Of a DNA stretch of 64,000 bases, positions 1 through 7,866 are shown piece by piece. Position 1 is the first letter of the stretch; each line of letters starts with the position of its first letter. The DNA comes from Nocardioides oleivorans (lineage in GTDB: Bacteria; Actinomycetota; Actinomycetes; Propionibacteriales; Nocardioidaceae): assembly GCF_004137255.1 (NCBI RefSeq), contig NZ_SDWT01000005.1:1-64000 (forward strand), read 5' to 3'. The notes beneath the pieces are model-generated. The model saw nothing but the letters and a program-made list of their open reading frames with translations, had not been told where the DNA came from and made no database searches. The translations under genes and the position numbers were made by a program.

Positions 1-71
1 GGAAGTTAAGCCTTTCAGCGCCGATGGTACTGCAACCGAGAGGTTGTGGGAGAGTAGGACGCCGCCGGACA
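1..71 (+). rRNA. rrf: 5S ribosomal RNA, 3' part (truncated by window edge)
   Basis: The first 71 bases match the conserved 3' half of actinobacterial 5S rRNA, including the late GGAGAGUAGGACGCCGCC segment and the closing CGGACA. The 5' part, and presumably 23S and 16S rRNA, lie to the left of the window. A strong hairpin follows within 10 nt, as expected at the end of an rrn operon. The exact 3' end is estimated from the conserved sequence. Confidence 0.93.
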
Positions 72-79
72 AACATTTG

Positions 80-111
80 GCAGAGGCCACCAGACACCTG
101 GTGGCCTCTGC
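80..111 (+). terminator. rrn operon terminator
   Basis: A perfect 14-bp stem (80-93 with 98-111) closes a 4-nt loop just after the 5S rRNA. There is only a weak T-rich tail, which is usual in high-GC actinobacteria. It should end the ribosomal RNA transcript. Confidence 0.88.
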
Positions 112-206
112 TCCATTTCACGGTGCTGTTGAGTACCGTGGCCCCGAAGGCGGGGGCCGAGCACGCAGGCACCTGCGTCGAAGATCTGAAGAGGGAGTGA
201 TCGGCT

Positions 207-1208
207 GTGGCCGAGGACCGTCGTGGACAGCGTCCGTCGCGAGGCGGACAGGGCGGCGGACGAGGAGGCTCGTCCGGTGGCGCCCGGGGCGGATCGTCGT
301 CCTCCCGTGGTGAGTCCTCGCGCGGCGGTTCGTCCCGCGGAGGCGACTCCCGCGGTGACTCCCGAGGTGACTCCCGAGGTCGCGGCCCACGCGACGACGC
401 GGCGCGTGGCAAGGGTGGCTCCTCCCGCGGCGGCTACCAGGGCAAGTCCGACGGCAAGCGCCCGTCCAGCTCGTCGCAGAAGGCGTTCCGGCCGCGCGCT
501 GAGGAGAGGCCCCGCACGGCCGACCAGGCGGCGTACGACGGCCCCGACCTGCCCGAGGGCATCACGGGTGCCGAGCTCGACCGGGGCGTGCGCGCGCAGC
601 TGAAGGGCCTGCCCGAGAAGCTCGCCGCACGCGTGGCCCGCCACCTGGCCGCCGCTGGTGCCTTCATCGACGACGACCCGGAGCTGGCCTACCGCCACGC
701 GCTGGCCGCGCGGGCACGCGCCTCCCGGATCGCCGTCGTGCGCGAAGCGGCGGGGGAGACGGCGTACGCCGCCGGCCACTACGCCGAGGCACTCGCCGAG
801 CTCCGCGCCGCGAAGCGGATGAACGGCGCGACCGACTACCTGCCGATCATGGCGGACTGCCACCGTGCGCTGGGCAACCCGGAGCAGGCGATCAAGCTTG
901 CCAAGAGCCCCTCGGTCGCGAACTTCAGCTCCGAGGCCAAGGCCGAGATGACGCTCGTCGAGGCCGGTGCCCGCCGCGACATGGGCCAGCTGGACGCCTC
1001 GCTGCGCACGCTCGAGCTGGCTCCGCTGACGTCGAAGAGCAGGCAGTCCTGGGTGGTGCGGCTGCGGTACGCGTACGCCGACACGCTCGAGGCGGCGGGG
1101 CGCGAGGCCGACGCCCTGGCCTGGTTCCACCGCACCCACGCCATCGACTCCGACGAGCTCACCGACGCCGCCGAGCGCGCGGACCTGATCGAGCGTCGAC
1201 AGTCCTGA
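207..1208 (+). CDS. RGG/SRG-rich protein with helical (TPR-like) repeat domain
   Basis: A 333-residue protein with GTG start preceded by a purine-rich GAAGAGGGAG. Residues 1 to about 95 are low complexity, built from repeated RGG, SRGG and DSRGD units, so they are probably disordered and basic. Residues from about 110 to the end are Ala/Leu/Arg-rich amphipathic helices whose spacing resembles tetratricopeptide repeats (for example AGHYAEALAELRAAKRMN). There is no signal peptide or membrane segment. RGG tails often bind RNA, and the gene sits directly after an rRNA operon, so an RNA or ribosome-related role is possible but only inferred. I do not recognise a named family. Confidence 0.8.
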   Translation: MAEDRRGQRPSRGGQGGGRGGSSGGARGGSSSSRGESSRGGSSRGGDSRGDSRGDSRGRGPRDDAARGKGGSSRGGYQGKSDGKRPSSSSQKAFRPRAEERPRTADQAAYDGPDLPEGITGAELDRGVRAQLKGLPEKLAARVARHLAAAGAFIDDDPELAYRHALAARARASRIAVVREAAGETAYAAGHYAEALAELRAAKRMNGATDYLPIMADCHRALGNPEQAIKLAKSPSVANFSSEAKAEMTLVEAGARRDMGQLDASLRTLELAPLTSKSRQSWVVRLRYAYADTLEAAGREADALAWFHRTHAIDSDELTDAAERADLIERRQS

Positions 1209-1379
1209 TCCTCGCCCGCGACGTCGCGTCCGCGTGCGTGGCGTTGTGCTGGCGTTCGGGCGCCACATGGGTCACAATGGATCCACTAATCACATACGTG
1301 TCACTCGACTCTTGTTGAGCACTGACGACAGAACGCTGGGGAAGGCGCATCTGGAGCGTCGGAACTCAAGGAGGTCTCA

Positions 1380-1907
1380 GTGACCACACGCATTGCTTCC
1401 CGTCCGGACGGTCCGGCGACGAGGGGCATTCTCTACGTGCACTCTGCTCCCTCTGCACTCTGCCCGCACATCGAGTGGGCCGTGGGCGGAGTCCTCGGAG
1501 TTGCCGTCTCGCTCGACTGGACGCCTCAGCCTGCCCAGCCGGGGTCCTACCGCGCCGAGCTCTCCTGGAGCGGCTCCGCGGGGACTGCCGCTGCGGTGGC
1601 GTCGGCGCTGCGCGGGTGGAACCACCTGCGCTTCGAGATCACCGAGGAGCCCACGTCGTCGACGGAGGGCACCCGCTTCTCCTGCACGCCCGACCTGGGG
1701 ATCTTCCACGCCATCACCGGGCCGCACGGCGACATCCTGATCCCCGAGGACCGCCTCAAGGCGGCCGTGGTCAAGGCCGCCCTCGGCGACACCACGTTGC
1801 TGCTCGAGATCGACCACCTCCTCGGCAAGCCGTGGGACGACGAGCTCGAGACCTTCCGCCACGCAGGCGAGGGCGCACCGGTGCGCTGGCTGCACCAGGT
1901 GGTGTGA
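1380..1907 (+). CDS. DUF3145 family protein
   Basis: A 175-residue protein of the actinobacterial DUF3145 family, recognised by the N-terminal RGILYVHSAPSALCPHIEWA region and the C-terminal RWLHQVV. The GTG start is set by a near-perfect AAGGAGG at 1368-1374. It is soluble, with no signal peptide. The function is unknown. The conserved His, Cys and Glu in the first 35 residues could form a ligand site, but this is speculation. The gene ends 3 nt before the convergent stop of the next gene. Confidence 0.88.
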   Translation: MTTRIASRPDGPATRGILYVHSAPSALCPHIEWAVGGVLGVAVSLDWTPQPAQPGSYRAELSWSGSAGTAAAVASALRGWNHLRFEITEEPTSSTEGTRFSCTPDLGIFHAITGPHGDILIPEDRLKAAVVKAALGDTTLLLEIDHLLGKPWDDELETFRHAGEGAPVRWLHQVV

Positions 1908-1910
1908 GCC

Positions 1911-2375
1911 TCAGCGGTCCTTGCGGCTCTTCGTCCTGCGCAGCGTGAAGGCGTCCGACACGGCGACCGACGTCTCGTCGGAGTAACCCTCGTAGGCCGT
2001 GAGCTCGCCGGCCAGGGTGAACGTGCCCGGCCTGGTCGCCCGCTGGCACAGGCGGAACTGCAGGACCCCCGAGGTCGCGTCGTTCGGCCCGATGAGGGAC
2101 TGGGAGTTCACTCCCTTGCCGGCGCTGTCCTGCATCGTGATGTCGAAGGTCCAGTCCTCGGTCTCCGTGGTGACCGAGTAGGCGTAGCGGTAGTCCTTGC
2201 ACCCCCTCTTGAGCCGGCCGTCGGGCGCGTCCAGGGCGCCCGAGAGCACGACCTCTTGAGCAGGCGGCGTCGGCTCGGTGGTGGGATCCGTCGTCGGCAG
2301 GCCGGGGATCGGCAGCGGCGGCAGCGGGAGCAGGCCGGTGGCGACCAGCGCAGCGGCAGCGAGCAGGTGGGGCAC
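1911..2375 (-). CDS. Small exported hypothetical protein
   Basis: A 154-residue protein. An in-frame GTG lies upstream at 2399, but the GTG at 2375 has a well-placed SD (TCGGAGG, 2384-2390, 8-nt spacer), so I place the start there. The N-terminus is then a short hydrophobic leader (PHLLAAAALVATGLLPLPPL) followed by a Pro/Thr linker. This suggests a secreted or membrane-anchored beta-rich domain with two cysteines (near RGCKDY and FRLCQR). Family not recognised. It lies downstream of the fatty-acid operon but is separated from it by a strong terminator. Confidence 0.7.
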   Translation of the reverse strand: MPHLLAAAALVATGLLPLPPLPIPGLPTTDPTTEPTPPAQEVVLSGALDAPDGRLKRGCKDYRYAYSVTTETEDWTFDITMQDSAGKGVNSQSLIGPNDATSGVLQFRLCQRATRPGTFTLAGELTAYEGYSDETSVAVSDAFTLRRTKSRKDR

Positions 2376-2429
2376 GGCAGACACCTCCGAGGGGTTCACC
2401 TGCCCAACGAGGTGGTGTGACGTGCGTTA

Positions 2430-2460
2430 CGCCCCGGTGCCCCTGAGGGGCGCCGGGGCG
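2430..2460 (-). terminator. Terminator of the fatty-acid synthesis operon
   Basis: A 14-bp GC-rich stem with one G-U pair and a 3-nt loop begins 9 nt after the accD stop codon, on the minus strand. It lies between accD and the start of the small exported gene. It should end the fab operon transcript. Confidence 0.82.
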
Positions 2461-2469
2461 TCGTCATGC

Positions 2470-3900
2470 TCAGAGCGGGATGTTGCCGTGGTGTCCGCGG
2501 CGTACGCCCGCGGTGTCGATTTCCTGGCGCATGGCCTGCGCGATCGCGCTGCGGGTGCGGGTGGGCTCGACGACCTCGTCGACCACCCCGATCTCGACCG
2601 CCTTGTCGACGCCGCCGGCGATGCGCTCGTGCTCGGTGGCCAGCTCGGCCTCGACCTGCGGGCGGATCTCGGGGGAGACCTCGGCGAGCTTGCGGCGGTG
2701 CAGGATCCGGATGGCGGCCACGGCGCCCATGACGGCCACCTCGGCGCCCGGCCACGCGAAGACGCGGGTGGCGCCGAGCGAGCGGGCGTTCATCGCGATG
2801 TAGGCGCCGCCGTAGGTCTTGCGCGTCACGAGCGTGACCCGCGGGACCACGCACTCCCCGAAGGCGTGCAGCAGCTTGGCCCCGCGGCGTACGACTCCGT
2901 CCCACTCCTGGCCGACGCCGGGGAGGTAGCCCGGGACGTCCACGAGGACGACCAGCGGGACCCCGAAGGCGTCGCACATCCGCACGAAGCGGGAGGCCTT
3001 CTCGGCCGAGAGGGAGTCGAGGCACCCACCGAGGCGCAGCGGGTTGTTGGCGACCACGCCGACCGTGCGCCCGCCGAAGCGGCCCAGCGCGGTGACGATG
3101 TTAGGCGCCCAGCGCGCGTGGAGCTCCTGCATGGTGCCCTCGTCGAGCAGGCCGTCGACGAGCGGGTGCACGTCGTAGGCACGCTTCTTGGACTCGGGCA
3201 GGAGGGCGCCGAGGTCGCGGTCCTCGACGGAGTCGGCCGCGAGGCTGCCCTGGGCGCCGAGGAGCGAGGCCACGGTGCGTGCCTTGTCGAGCGCCTCGCG
3301 CTCGGAGTCGGTGAGGATGTGGACGACGCCGGAGCGACGGCCGTGCGGCTCGGGACCGCCCAGGCGCAGCATGTCGACGTCCTCGCCGGTGACCGAGCGG
3401 ACCACGTCGGGTCCGGTCACGAAGATGCGTCCCTCGGGGCCGAGGATGACGACGTCGGTGAGCGCCGGACCGTAGGCGGCGCCACCTGCGGCGGGGCCGA
3501 GCACGACGGAGACCTGCGGGATCACGCCGGAGGCCTGGGTCATCACCTGGAAGATGCGACCGACCGCGTGCAGCGAGAGCACCCCCTCGGCCAGACGGGC
3601 GCCGCCGGAGTGCCAGAGACCGATGATCGGCACGCCGTCGGTCAGCGCGCGGTGGTAGGCGTCGACGACCACGCGGCAGCCGACGTCGCCCATCGCGCCG
3701 CCCATCACGGTGGCGTCGCTACAGAAGGCGACGACCTGGGTGCCGTCGACCCGGCCGACGGCGGCGAGCATGCCGGACTCGTCGTCGGGGGTGATCAGCT
3801 CGAGCGTGCCCTCGTCGAGGAGCGCGGTGAGCCGGTGCACCGGGTTGCGCGGGTCGTCCTCGCGGGGGAGCCGGGCCGGCTTGGCGGCGGTGGTGGTCAT
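2470..3900 (-). CDS. accD: Acyl-CoA carboxylase, carboxyltransferase (beta) subunit
   Basis: A 476-residue crotonase-fold carboxyltransferase that would transfer CO2 from biotin to acetyl- or propionyl-CoA. Both glycine-rich oxyanion motifs are visible: GPAAGGAAYGPA in the N-terminal half and KTYGGAYIAMN in the C-terminal half. The length fits actinobacterial AccD/PccB-type subunits, which hold both halves in one chain. The start ATG overlaps the fabF stop as TGATG, so the two are translationally coupled. It is the last gene of the fab operon and would make malonyl-CoA for FabD. No biotin carboxylase or carrier gene lies nearby. Acetyl versus propionyl preference cannot be decided by eye. Confidence 0.92.
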   Translation of the reverse strand: MTTTAAKPARLPREDDPRNPVHRLTALLDEGTLELITPDDESGMLAAVGRVDGTQVVAFCSDATVMGGAMGDVGCRVVVDAYHRALTDGVPIIGLWHSGGARLAEGVLSLHAVGRIFQVMTQASGVIPQVSVVLGPAAGGAAYGPALTDVVILGPEGRIFVTGPDVVRSVTGEDVDMLRLGGPEPHGRRSGVVHILTDSEREALDKARTVASLLGAQGSLAADSVEDRDLGALLPESKKRAYDVHPLVDGLLDEGTMQELHARWAPNIVTALGRFGGRTVGVVANNPLRLGGCLDSLSAEKASRFVRMCDAFGVPLVVLVDVPGYLPGVGQEWDGVVRRGAKLLHAFGECVVPRVTLVTRKTYGGAYIAMNARSLGATRVFAWPGAEVAVMGAVAAIRILHRRKLAEVSPEIRPQVEAELATEHERIAGGVDKAVEIGVVDEVVEPTRTRSAIAQAMRQEIDTAGVRRGHHGNIPL

Positions 3901-5150
3901 CAGATCGATCCGAACGCGACGGCGACGTTGGCGCCGCCGAAGCCGAAGGAGTTGTTGAGGGCCACGATGTCGCCCGCCGGGAGGTCGCGCCTCTCGGTCG
4001 GGATGTCGAGCTCGACCTCGGGGTCCTTGTCGTCGAGGTTGATCGTGGGTGGGCTGACCCGGTCGTGCAGTGCCATCACGGTCGCGACGGCCTCGAGCGC
4101 GCCGGCGCCACCGAGGAGGTGACCGGTCATCGACTTCGTGCTCGTGACGACGCAGCGGTCGACGTGCTCGCCGAGCACGGCGTGGAGCATGAGGCCCTCG
4201 GCGATGTCGCCCTTGGGCGTCGAGGTGGCGTGGGCGTTGACGTGGACGACCGTGGCCGGGTCGACGTCGCCCTCGCGCAGGGCCATCTTGATGGCACGGG
4301 TGCCGCCGCGACCCTCGGGGTCGGGCTGGGCGATGTCGTGGGCGTCGTTGCTGATGCCGGCGCCGCGGACCTCGGCGTAGATCTTCGCGCCGCGCGCGCG
4401 GGCGTGCTCCTCGGACTCGAGGACCAGCACGGCGCCGCCCTCGCCGAGGACGAACCCGTCGCGACCGGAGTCCCAGGGACGCGAGACCGTCGCGGGATCG
4501 CGGTCGTCGTCGGTGCCGGTCTTCGACAGCGCCATCATGTTGGCGAAGGCAGCCATCGGGAGCGGGTGGATCGCGGCCTCGGTGCCGCCGGCGAGCACGA
4601 CGTCGGCGCGGCCGAGGCGGATCATGTCGATCGCCATGGCGATGGCCTCGTTGCCCGAGGCGCAGGCGGACGTGGGCGCGTGGACCGCGGCGCGGGCGCC
4701 GTACTTCAGGCTCACGTTGGCGGCGGGGGCGTTGGGCATGAGCATCGGCACCGCGAGCGGCGAGACCCGGCGGGCGCCCTTCTCGAGGAGCGTGTCGTAG
4801 TTGGCGAGGAGCGTGGTGACGCCACCGATGCCGGAGGCGAGGGCCACGGCGAGGCGCTCGGGCTCGAGCCCGGAGCCCTCGAGACCGGCGTCGGCCCAGG
4901 CCTGGTCGGCGGCGACCATCGCGAACTGGCTGGAGCGGTCGAGGCGGCGGGCCTTGACCCGCTCGAGGACCTCGGACGGCTCGACGGCGACCCGCCCGCC
5001 GATCTTCACCGGAAGCTGGTCGACCCACTCGTCGGTCAGGCGCGCGATGCCGGAGGTGCCGGACAGCAGGGCCTGCCACGTGGAGGGGACGTCCCCTCCG
5101 ACGGGGGAGGTGGTGCCGAGGCCGGTGACGACTACGCGGGTCGAGGGCAT
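3900..5150 (-). CDS. fabF: 3-oxoacyl-ACP synthase II (KAS II)
   Basis: A 416-residue condensing enzyme that elongates acyl-ACP with malonyl-ACP. The catalytic triad is visible: Cys in TSACASGNEA, His in VNAHATSTPKGD and His in TGHLLGGAGA. The C-terminal NNSFGFGGAN loop is also typical. An upstream in-frame start exists, but the ATG at 5150 gives the standard N-terminus (PSTRVVVTGLG). It is separated from acpP by 95 nt that contain a strong hairpin, and overlaps accD by 1 nt at its stop. Confidence 0.97.
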   Translation of the reverse strand: MPSTRVVVTGLGTTSPVGGDVPSTWQALLSGTSGIARLTDEWVDQLPVKIGGRVAVEPSEVLERVKARRLDRSSQFAMVAADQAWADAGLEGSGLEPERLAVALASGIGGVTTLLANYDTLLEKGARRVSPLAVPMLMPNAPAANVSLKYGARAAVHAPTSACASGNEAIAMAIDMIRLGRADVVLAGGTEAAIHPLPMAAFANMMALSKTGTDDDRDPATVSRPWDSGRDGFVLGEGGAVLVLESEEHARARGAKIYAEVRGAGISNDAHDIAQPDPEGRGGTRAIKMALREGDVDPATVVHVNAHATSTPKGDIAEGLMLHAVLGEHVDRCVVTSTKSMTGHLLGGAGALEAVATVMALHDRVSPPTINLDDKDPEVELDIPTERRDLPAGDIVALNNSFGFGGANVAVAFGSI

Positions 5151-5195
5151 CTGATGGGGGTTCCGTTCTCGTTCGCGGGGTGGGGATGTTCCTGG

Positions 5196-5232
5196 GTCAC
5201 GGGGGCCGGGCTGGACGCCGGCCACCCGTGAC
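5196..5232 (-). other. Intercistronic hairpin between acpP and fabF
   Basis: An 8-bp outer stem (5196-5203 with 5225-5232) and a 6-bp inner stem (5204-5209 with 5218-5223) stack with one bulged A and an 8-nt loop. It lies in the acpP-fabF gap, inside the operon. It probably acts as a partial terminator, an RNA-processing site or a 3' stabiliser that raises acpP mRNA above fabF mRNA. That role is inferred. Confidence 0.75.
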
Positions 5233-5245
5233 GTGGGGAGGGCTC

Positions 5246-5491
5246 TCAGCCCTGGGAGCGCTCGATGAACGCGACGGCGTCGCCGACGGTCTTGAGGTTC
5301 TTGACCTCGTCGTCGGGGATGGTCACGCCGAACTTCTCCTCGGCGGCCACGACGACCTCGACCATGGAGAGCGAGTCGACGTCGAGGTCGTCCACGAAGG
5401 ACTTGTCCAGCTGGACGTCGTCGGCGTCGACGCCGGCCACCTCGTTGACGATGTCAGCGAGGTCGGCGCGGATTTCTTCGGTGGTGGCCAT
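5246..5491 (-). CDS. acpP: Acyl carrier protein
   Basis: An 81-residue acidic helical carrier protein. The phosphopantetheine attachment site is Ser40 in DLDVDSLSMVE. The sequence has the four-helix pattern of bacterial fatty-acid ACPs and ends in VAFIERSQG. The ATG is preceded by a GGGAAGG SD. It lies between fabH (75 nt upstream) and fabF, and carries the growing chain between FabD, FabH and FabF. Confidence 0.98.
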   Translation of the reverse strand: MATTEEIRADLADIVNEVAGVDADDVQLDKSFVDDLDVDSLSMVEVVVAAEEKFGVTIPDDEVKNLKTVGDAVAFIERSQG

Positions 5492-5566
5492 GGGGCCTTC
5501 CCTTCTTCTTGGGTGGATCTCGGGGTGGATCCGGGTGGGCTGTGCGGGCTGTGCGGGTGGTGCAGA

Positions 5567-6580
5567 TCAGGGGACGGTGACGACCTGGGCGGCGTAGGCC
5601 AGCCCTGCTCCGAAGGCGATCAGGAGCGCGGTGTCGCCGCTGCGGGCGTCTCCCTCGGCGATCATCCGGTCGAGCGCGAGCGGGATCGACGCGGCCGAGG
5701 TGTTGCCCTGGTCGGCGACGTCGCGACCGATGCGGACGGACGCGGGCAGCTTCATCGAGCGCGCCATCGCGTCGATGATGCGCATGTTGGCCTGGTGGGG
5801 GACGAAGACGTCGAGGTCCTCGGGGGCGACCCCGGCCGCCTCGAGGGCCTGGACGGCGACCTTGGACATGGTGAACGACGCCCACCGGAAGACCGGGTTG
5901 CCCTGCATGGTGAGGTGCGGCATCACGCCGGAGCCGGGGGAGTCCTCGGAGCCCACCACGTCGCGCCAGTCCTCGCGCTGGCGGATGTAGTCGTAGGCCT
6001 CGCCGTCGGAGCCCCACACGACAGGACCGATGCCCGGGGTCTCGCTGGGTCCGATCACCACTGCGCCGGCGCCGTCGGCGAAGATGAACGCCGTGCCACG
6101 GTCGGTCATGTCGGTGATGTCGGAGAGCCGCTCGACGCCGATGACGAGGACGTGGCGGGCGCTGCCGCCCCGCACCATGTCGGCGCCCAGCGACACGCCG
6201 TGGCAGAAGCCTGCGCAGGCCGCGGAGATGTCGAAGGCCGCCGCGTTGCCGGTGCCGAGCTCGTGCGCGATCGCCGGCGCGATGGCCGGGGTCTGGAGCA
6301 GGTGGCTCACGGTGGCGACCACGACGCAGTCGATCTGCTCGGGGCTGATCCCGGCGCGCTCGATCGCGATGCGCGAGGACGCCACGCTCATCACCTGGAT
6401 GGTCTCCTCGGGCGTGGCGAAGCGGCGCGTCCGGATGCCGGAGCGCTGCTGGATCCACTCGTCGCTGGAGTCGATCGCGTCGACGACCTCGGAGTTGGGG
6501 ACCAGGCGCGAGGGGCGGTAGGCGCCGATGCCCATGATGCGTGCGTGCGGGGCGCCGACGGCGCCCGAGATGGCGGCCAT
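5567..6580 (-). CDS. fabH: 3-oxoacyl-ACP synthase III (KAS III)
   Basis: A 337-residue enzyme that starts fatty-acid synthesis by condensing an acyl-CoA primer with malonyl-ACP. Cys122 lies in SAACAGFCHG, the His in VPHQANMRI and the Asn in DQGNTSAAS, completing the Cys-His-Asn triad. The start overlaps the fabD stop as TGATG, showing translational coupling. Straight versus branched primer use cannot be judged from the sequence alone. Confidence 0.97.
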   Translation of the reverse strand: MAAISGAVGAPHARIMGIGAYRPSRLVPNSEVVDAIDSSDEWIQQRSGIRTRRFATPEETIQVMSVASSRIAIERAGISPEQIDCVVVATVSHLLQTPAIAPAIAHELGTGNAAAFDISAACAGFCHGVSLGADMVRGGSARHVLVIGVERLSDITDMTDRGTAFIFADGAGAVVIGPSETPGIGPVVWGSDGEAYDYIRQREDWRDVVGSEDSPGSGVMPHLTMQGNPVFRWASFTMSKVAVQALEAAGVAPEDLDVFVPHQANMRIIDAMARSMKLPASVRIGRDVADQGNTSAASIPLALDRMIAEGDARSGDTALLIAFGAGLAYAAQVVTVP

Positions 6581-7764
6581 CAGTGCGTCGCCTCGGGGTG
6601 GAGCCGCAGGAGGGGCTGGCCCGGGGAGACCAGGTCACCGTCCTCGACGAGCCACTCGACGACCGAGCCGCCGTGCGGCGCCGTGATGTCGGTGCGGTCG
6701 CGCAGGCTGGCGACGGCGCCGATCGTCGTACCGGGGGCCAGGACGTCACGCTCGACCGCCTCCGAGGCGAGGTGGAACGTGCCCTTGGCCGGTGAGACCA
6801 CCATCCGCCAGGTCGGGGTGGTCTCGATCATCGAGGCCTCGCCGTGCTTGTCGCAGAAGTCGCGGGCGGCGTCGAGCTGGTCGGGCGTCTTGAGGGCGAA
6901 GGTCTCCACACCCTTGAGCGCGCGCTTGGCGATGCCGGTGAGCGTGCCGGCCGGCGGCATCTCGAGGATGCCGGTGACGCCGAGGTCGCTCATCGTCTCC
7001 AGGCACAGGTCCCAGCGGACCGGGTTGGCGATCTGGCCGACGATGCGGCGCAGCACCTCGCGCCCGTCGTGGACGACCTGGCCGTCGCGGTTGGAGATGA
7101 CCGGCGTGCGCGGGTCGTGGGTCGACACCGAGCGGGCCAGCGAGGCGAGTCGGTCGACGGCGGGGGCCATGTGGGTCGTGTGGAACGCGCCCGCGACGCT
7201 CAGCGGCATCAGCCGCGCCTTCTCGGGCCCGTCCTCGGCGAAGGCGGCGAGCTGGTCCAGGGTGCCGGCCGCGACCACCTGGCCGGGACCGTTGTCGTTG
7301 GCGGGGGTCAGTCCGTGGCGCTCGATCGTGGCGAGCACCTCCTCGCGGTCGCCGCCGAGCACCGCGGTCATGCCGGTGGCGGTGGTCGCGGCAGCGCCGG
7401 CCATCGCGTTGCCCCGCTCACGCACCAGCACCATCGCCTGCTCGGCGGTCATCACGCGCGCGCCGGCGGCGGCGGTCAGCTCGCCGACGCTGTGCCCGGC
7501 CACCGCGCCGATCCGCGCGAACGCGTCGGCCGGGTGGGGGAAGAGGTCGAGGGCCGCGACCAGGCCGGTCGCGACCAGCAGCGGCTGCGCGATCTTCGTG
7601 TCGCGGATGGTGTCGGCGTCGGCCTCGGTGCCGTAGTGGGCCAGGTCGATGCCGGCGACGGTCGCCAGCCAGTCGAACCGTGCGGCGAAGGTGGGGTCCT
7701 CCAGCCAGGGGGTGAGGAAACCGGGGGTCTGGGCCCCTTGACCGGGAGCGACGATGACGAGCAC
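6580..7764 (-). CDS. fabD: Malonyl-CoA:ACP transacylase with C-terminal biotinyl-like domain
   Basis: Residues 1 to about 305 are a full FabD: Ser92 in the nucleophile elbow GHSVGE, Arg117 in VRERGNAM, and His195 in GAFHTTHM. The protein then continues to residue 394, about 85 residues longer than usual. Residues 320-390 read as a biotinyl/lipoyl barrel in two quasi-repeats (VVSPAKGTF and ITAPHGGSVVEWLVEDGD, then PGQPLL). The hairpin that normally carries the AMKM lysine is SLRDR instead, so it cannot be biotinylated or lipoylated in the usual way. The GTG start lacks an SD and has a CAGAGT -10-like hexamer 6 nt upstream (7771-7776), suggesting a leaderless mRNA. Confidence 0.95.
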   Translation of the reverse strand: MLVIVAPGQGAQTPGFLTPWLEDPTFAARFDWLATVAGIDLAHYGTEADADTIRDTKIAQPLLVATGLVAALDLFPHPADAFARIGAVAGHSVGELTAAAGARVMTAEQAMVLVRERGNAMAGAAATTATGMTAVLGGDREEVLATIERHGLTPANDNGPGQVVAAGTLDQLAAFAEDGPEKARLMPLSVAGAFHTTHMAPAVDRLASLARSVSTHDPRTPVISNRDGQVVHDGREVLRRIVGQIANPVRWDLCLETMSDLGVTGILEMPPAGTLTGIAKRALKGVETFALKTPDQLDAARDFCDKHGEASMIETTPTWRMVVSPAKGTFHLASEAVERDVLAPGTTIGAVASLRDRTDITAPHGGSVVEWLVEDGDLVSPGQPLLRLHPEATH

Positions 7765-7827
7765 AGGTCCACTCTGCCGGGTCCGGCGCCCGCGGCGCGG
7801 GTCCGACGCCGACGAAAGTCACCCCCC

Positions 7828-7852
7828 GAACCTTGTAGGGTTCCTACAGTTC
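7828..7852. promoter_or_regulatory. Inverted repeat upstream of fabD, candidate FasR operator
   Basis: TGTAGG-GTT-CCTACA (7834-7848) is a perfect 6-bp inverted repeat flanked by outer GAAC (7828-7831) and GTTC (7849-7852). It lies between fasR and fabD, about 77 bp upstream of the predicted leaderless fabD start, a suitable distance for an activator. FasR of Streptomyces is known to activate the adjacent fab operon. The assignment of this site to FasR is inferred. Confidence 0.6.
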
Positions 7853-7866
7853 GCGCGGCGGCACGC

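Noticed and set aside
2278..4122. A 614-residue plus-strand open frame opposite the fatty-acid operon
   Set aside because: It is antisense to accD and fabF, which have full catalytic motifs. Its translation is the low-complexity Gly/Val/Asp/His-rich sequence typical of antisense frames in high-GC DNA.
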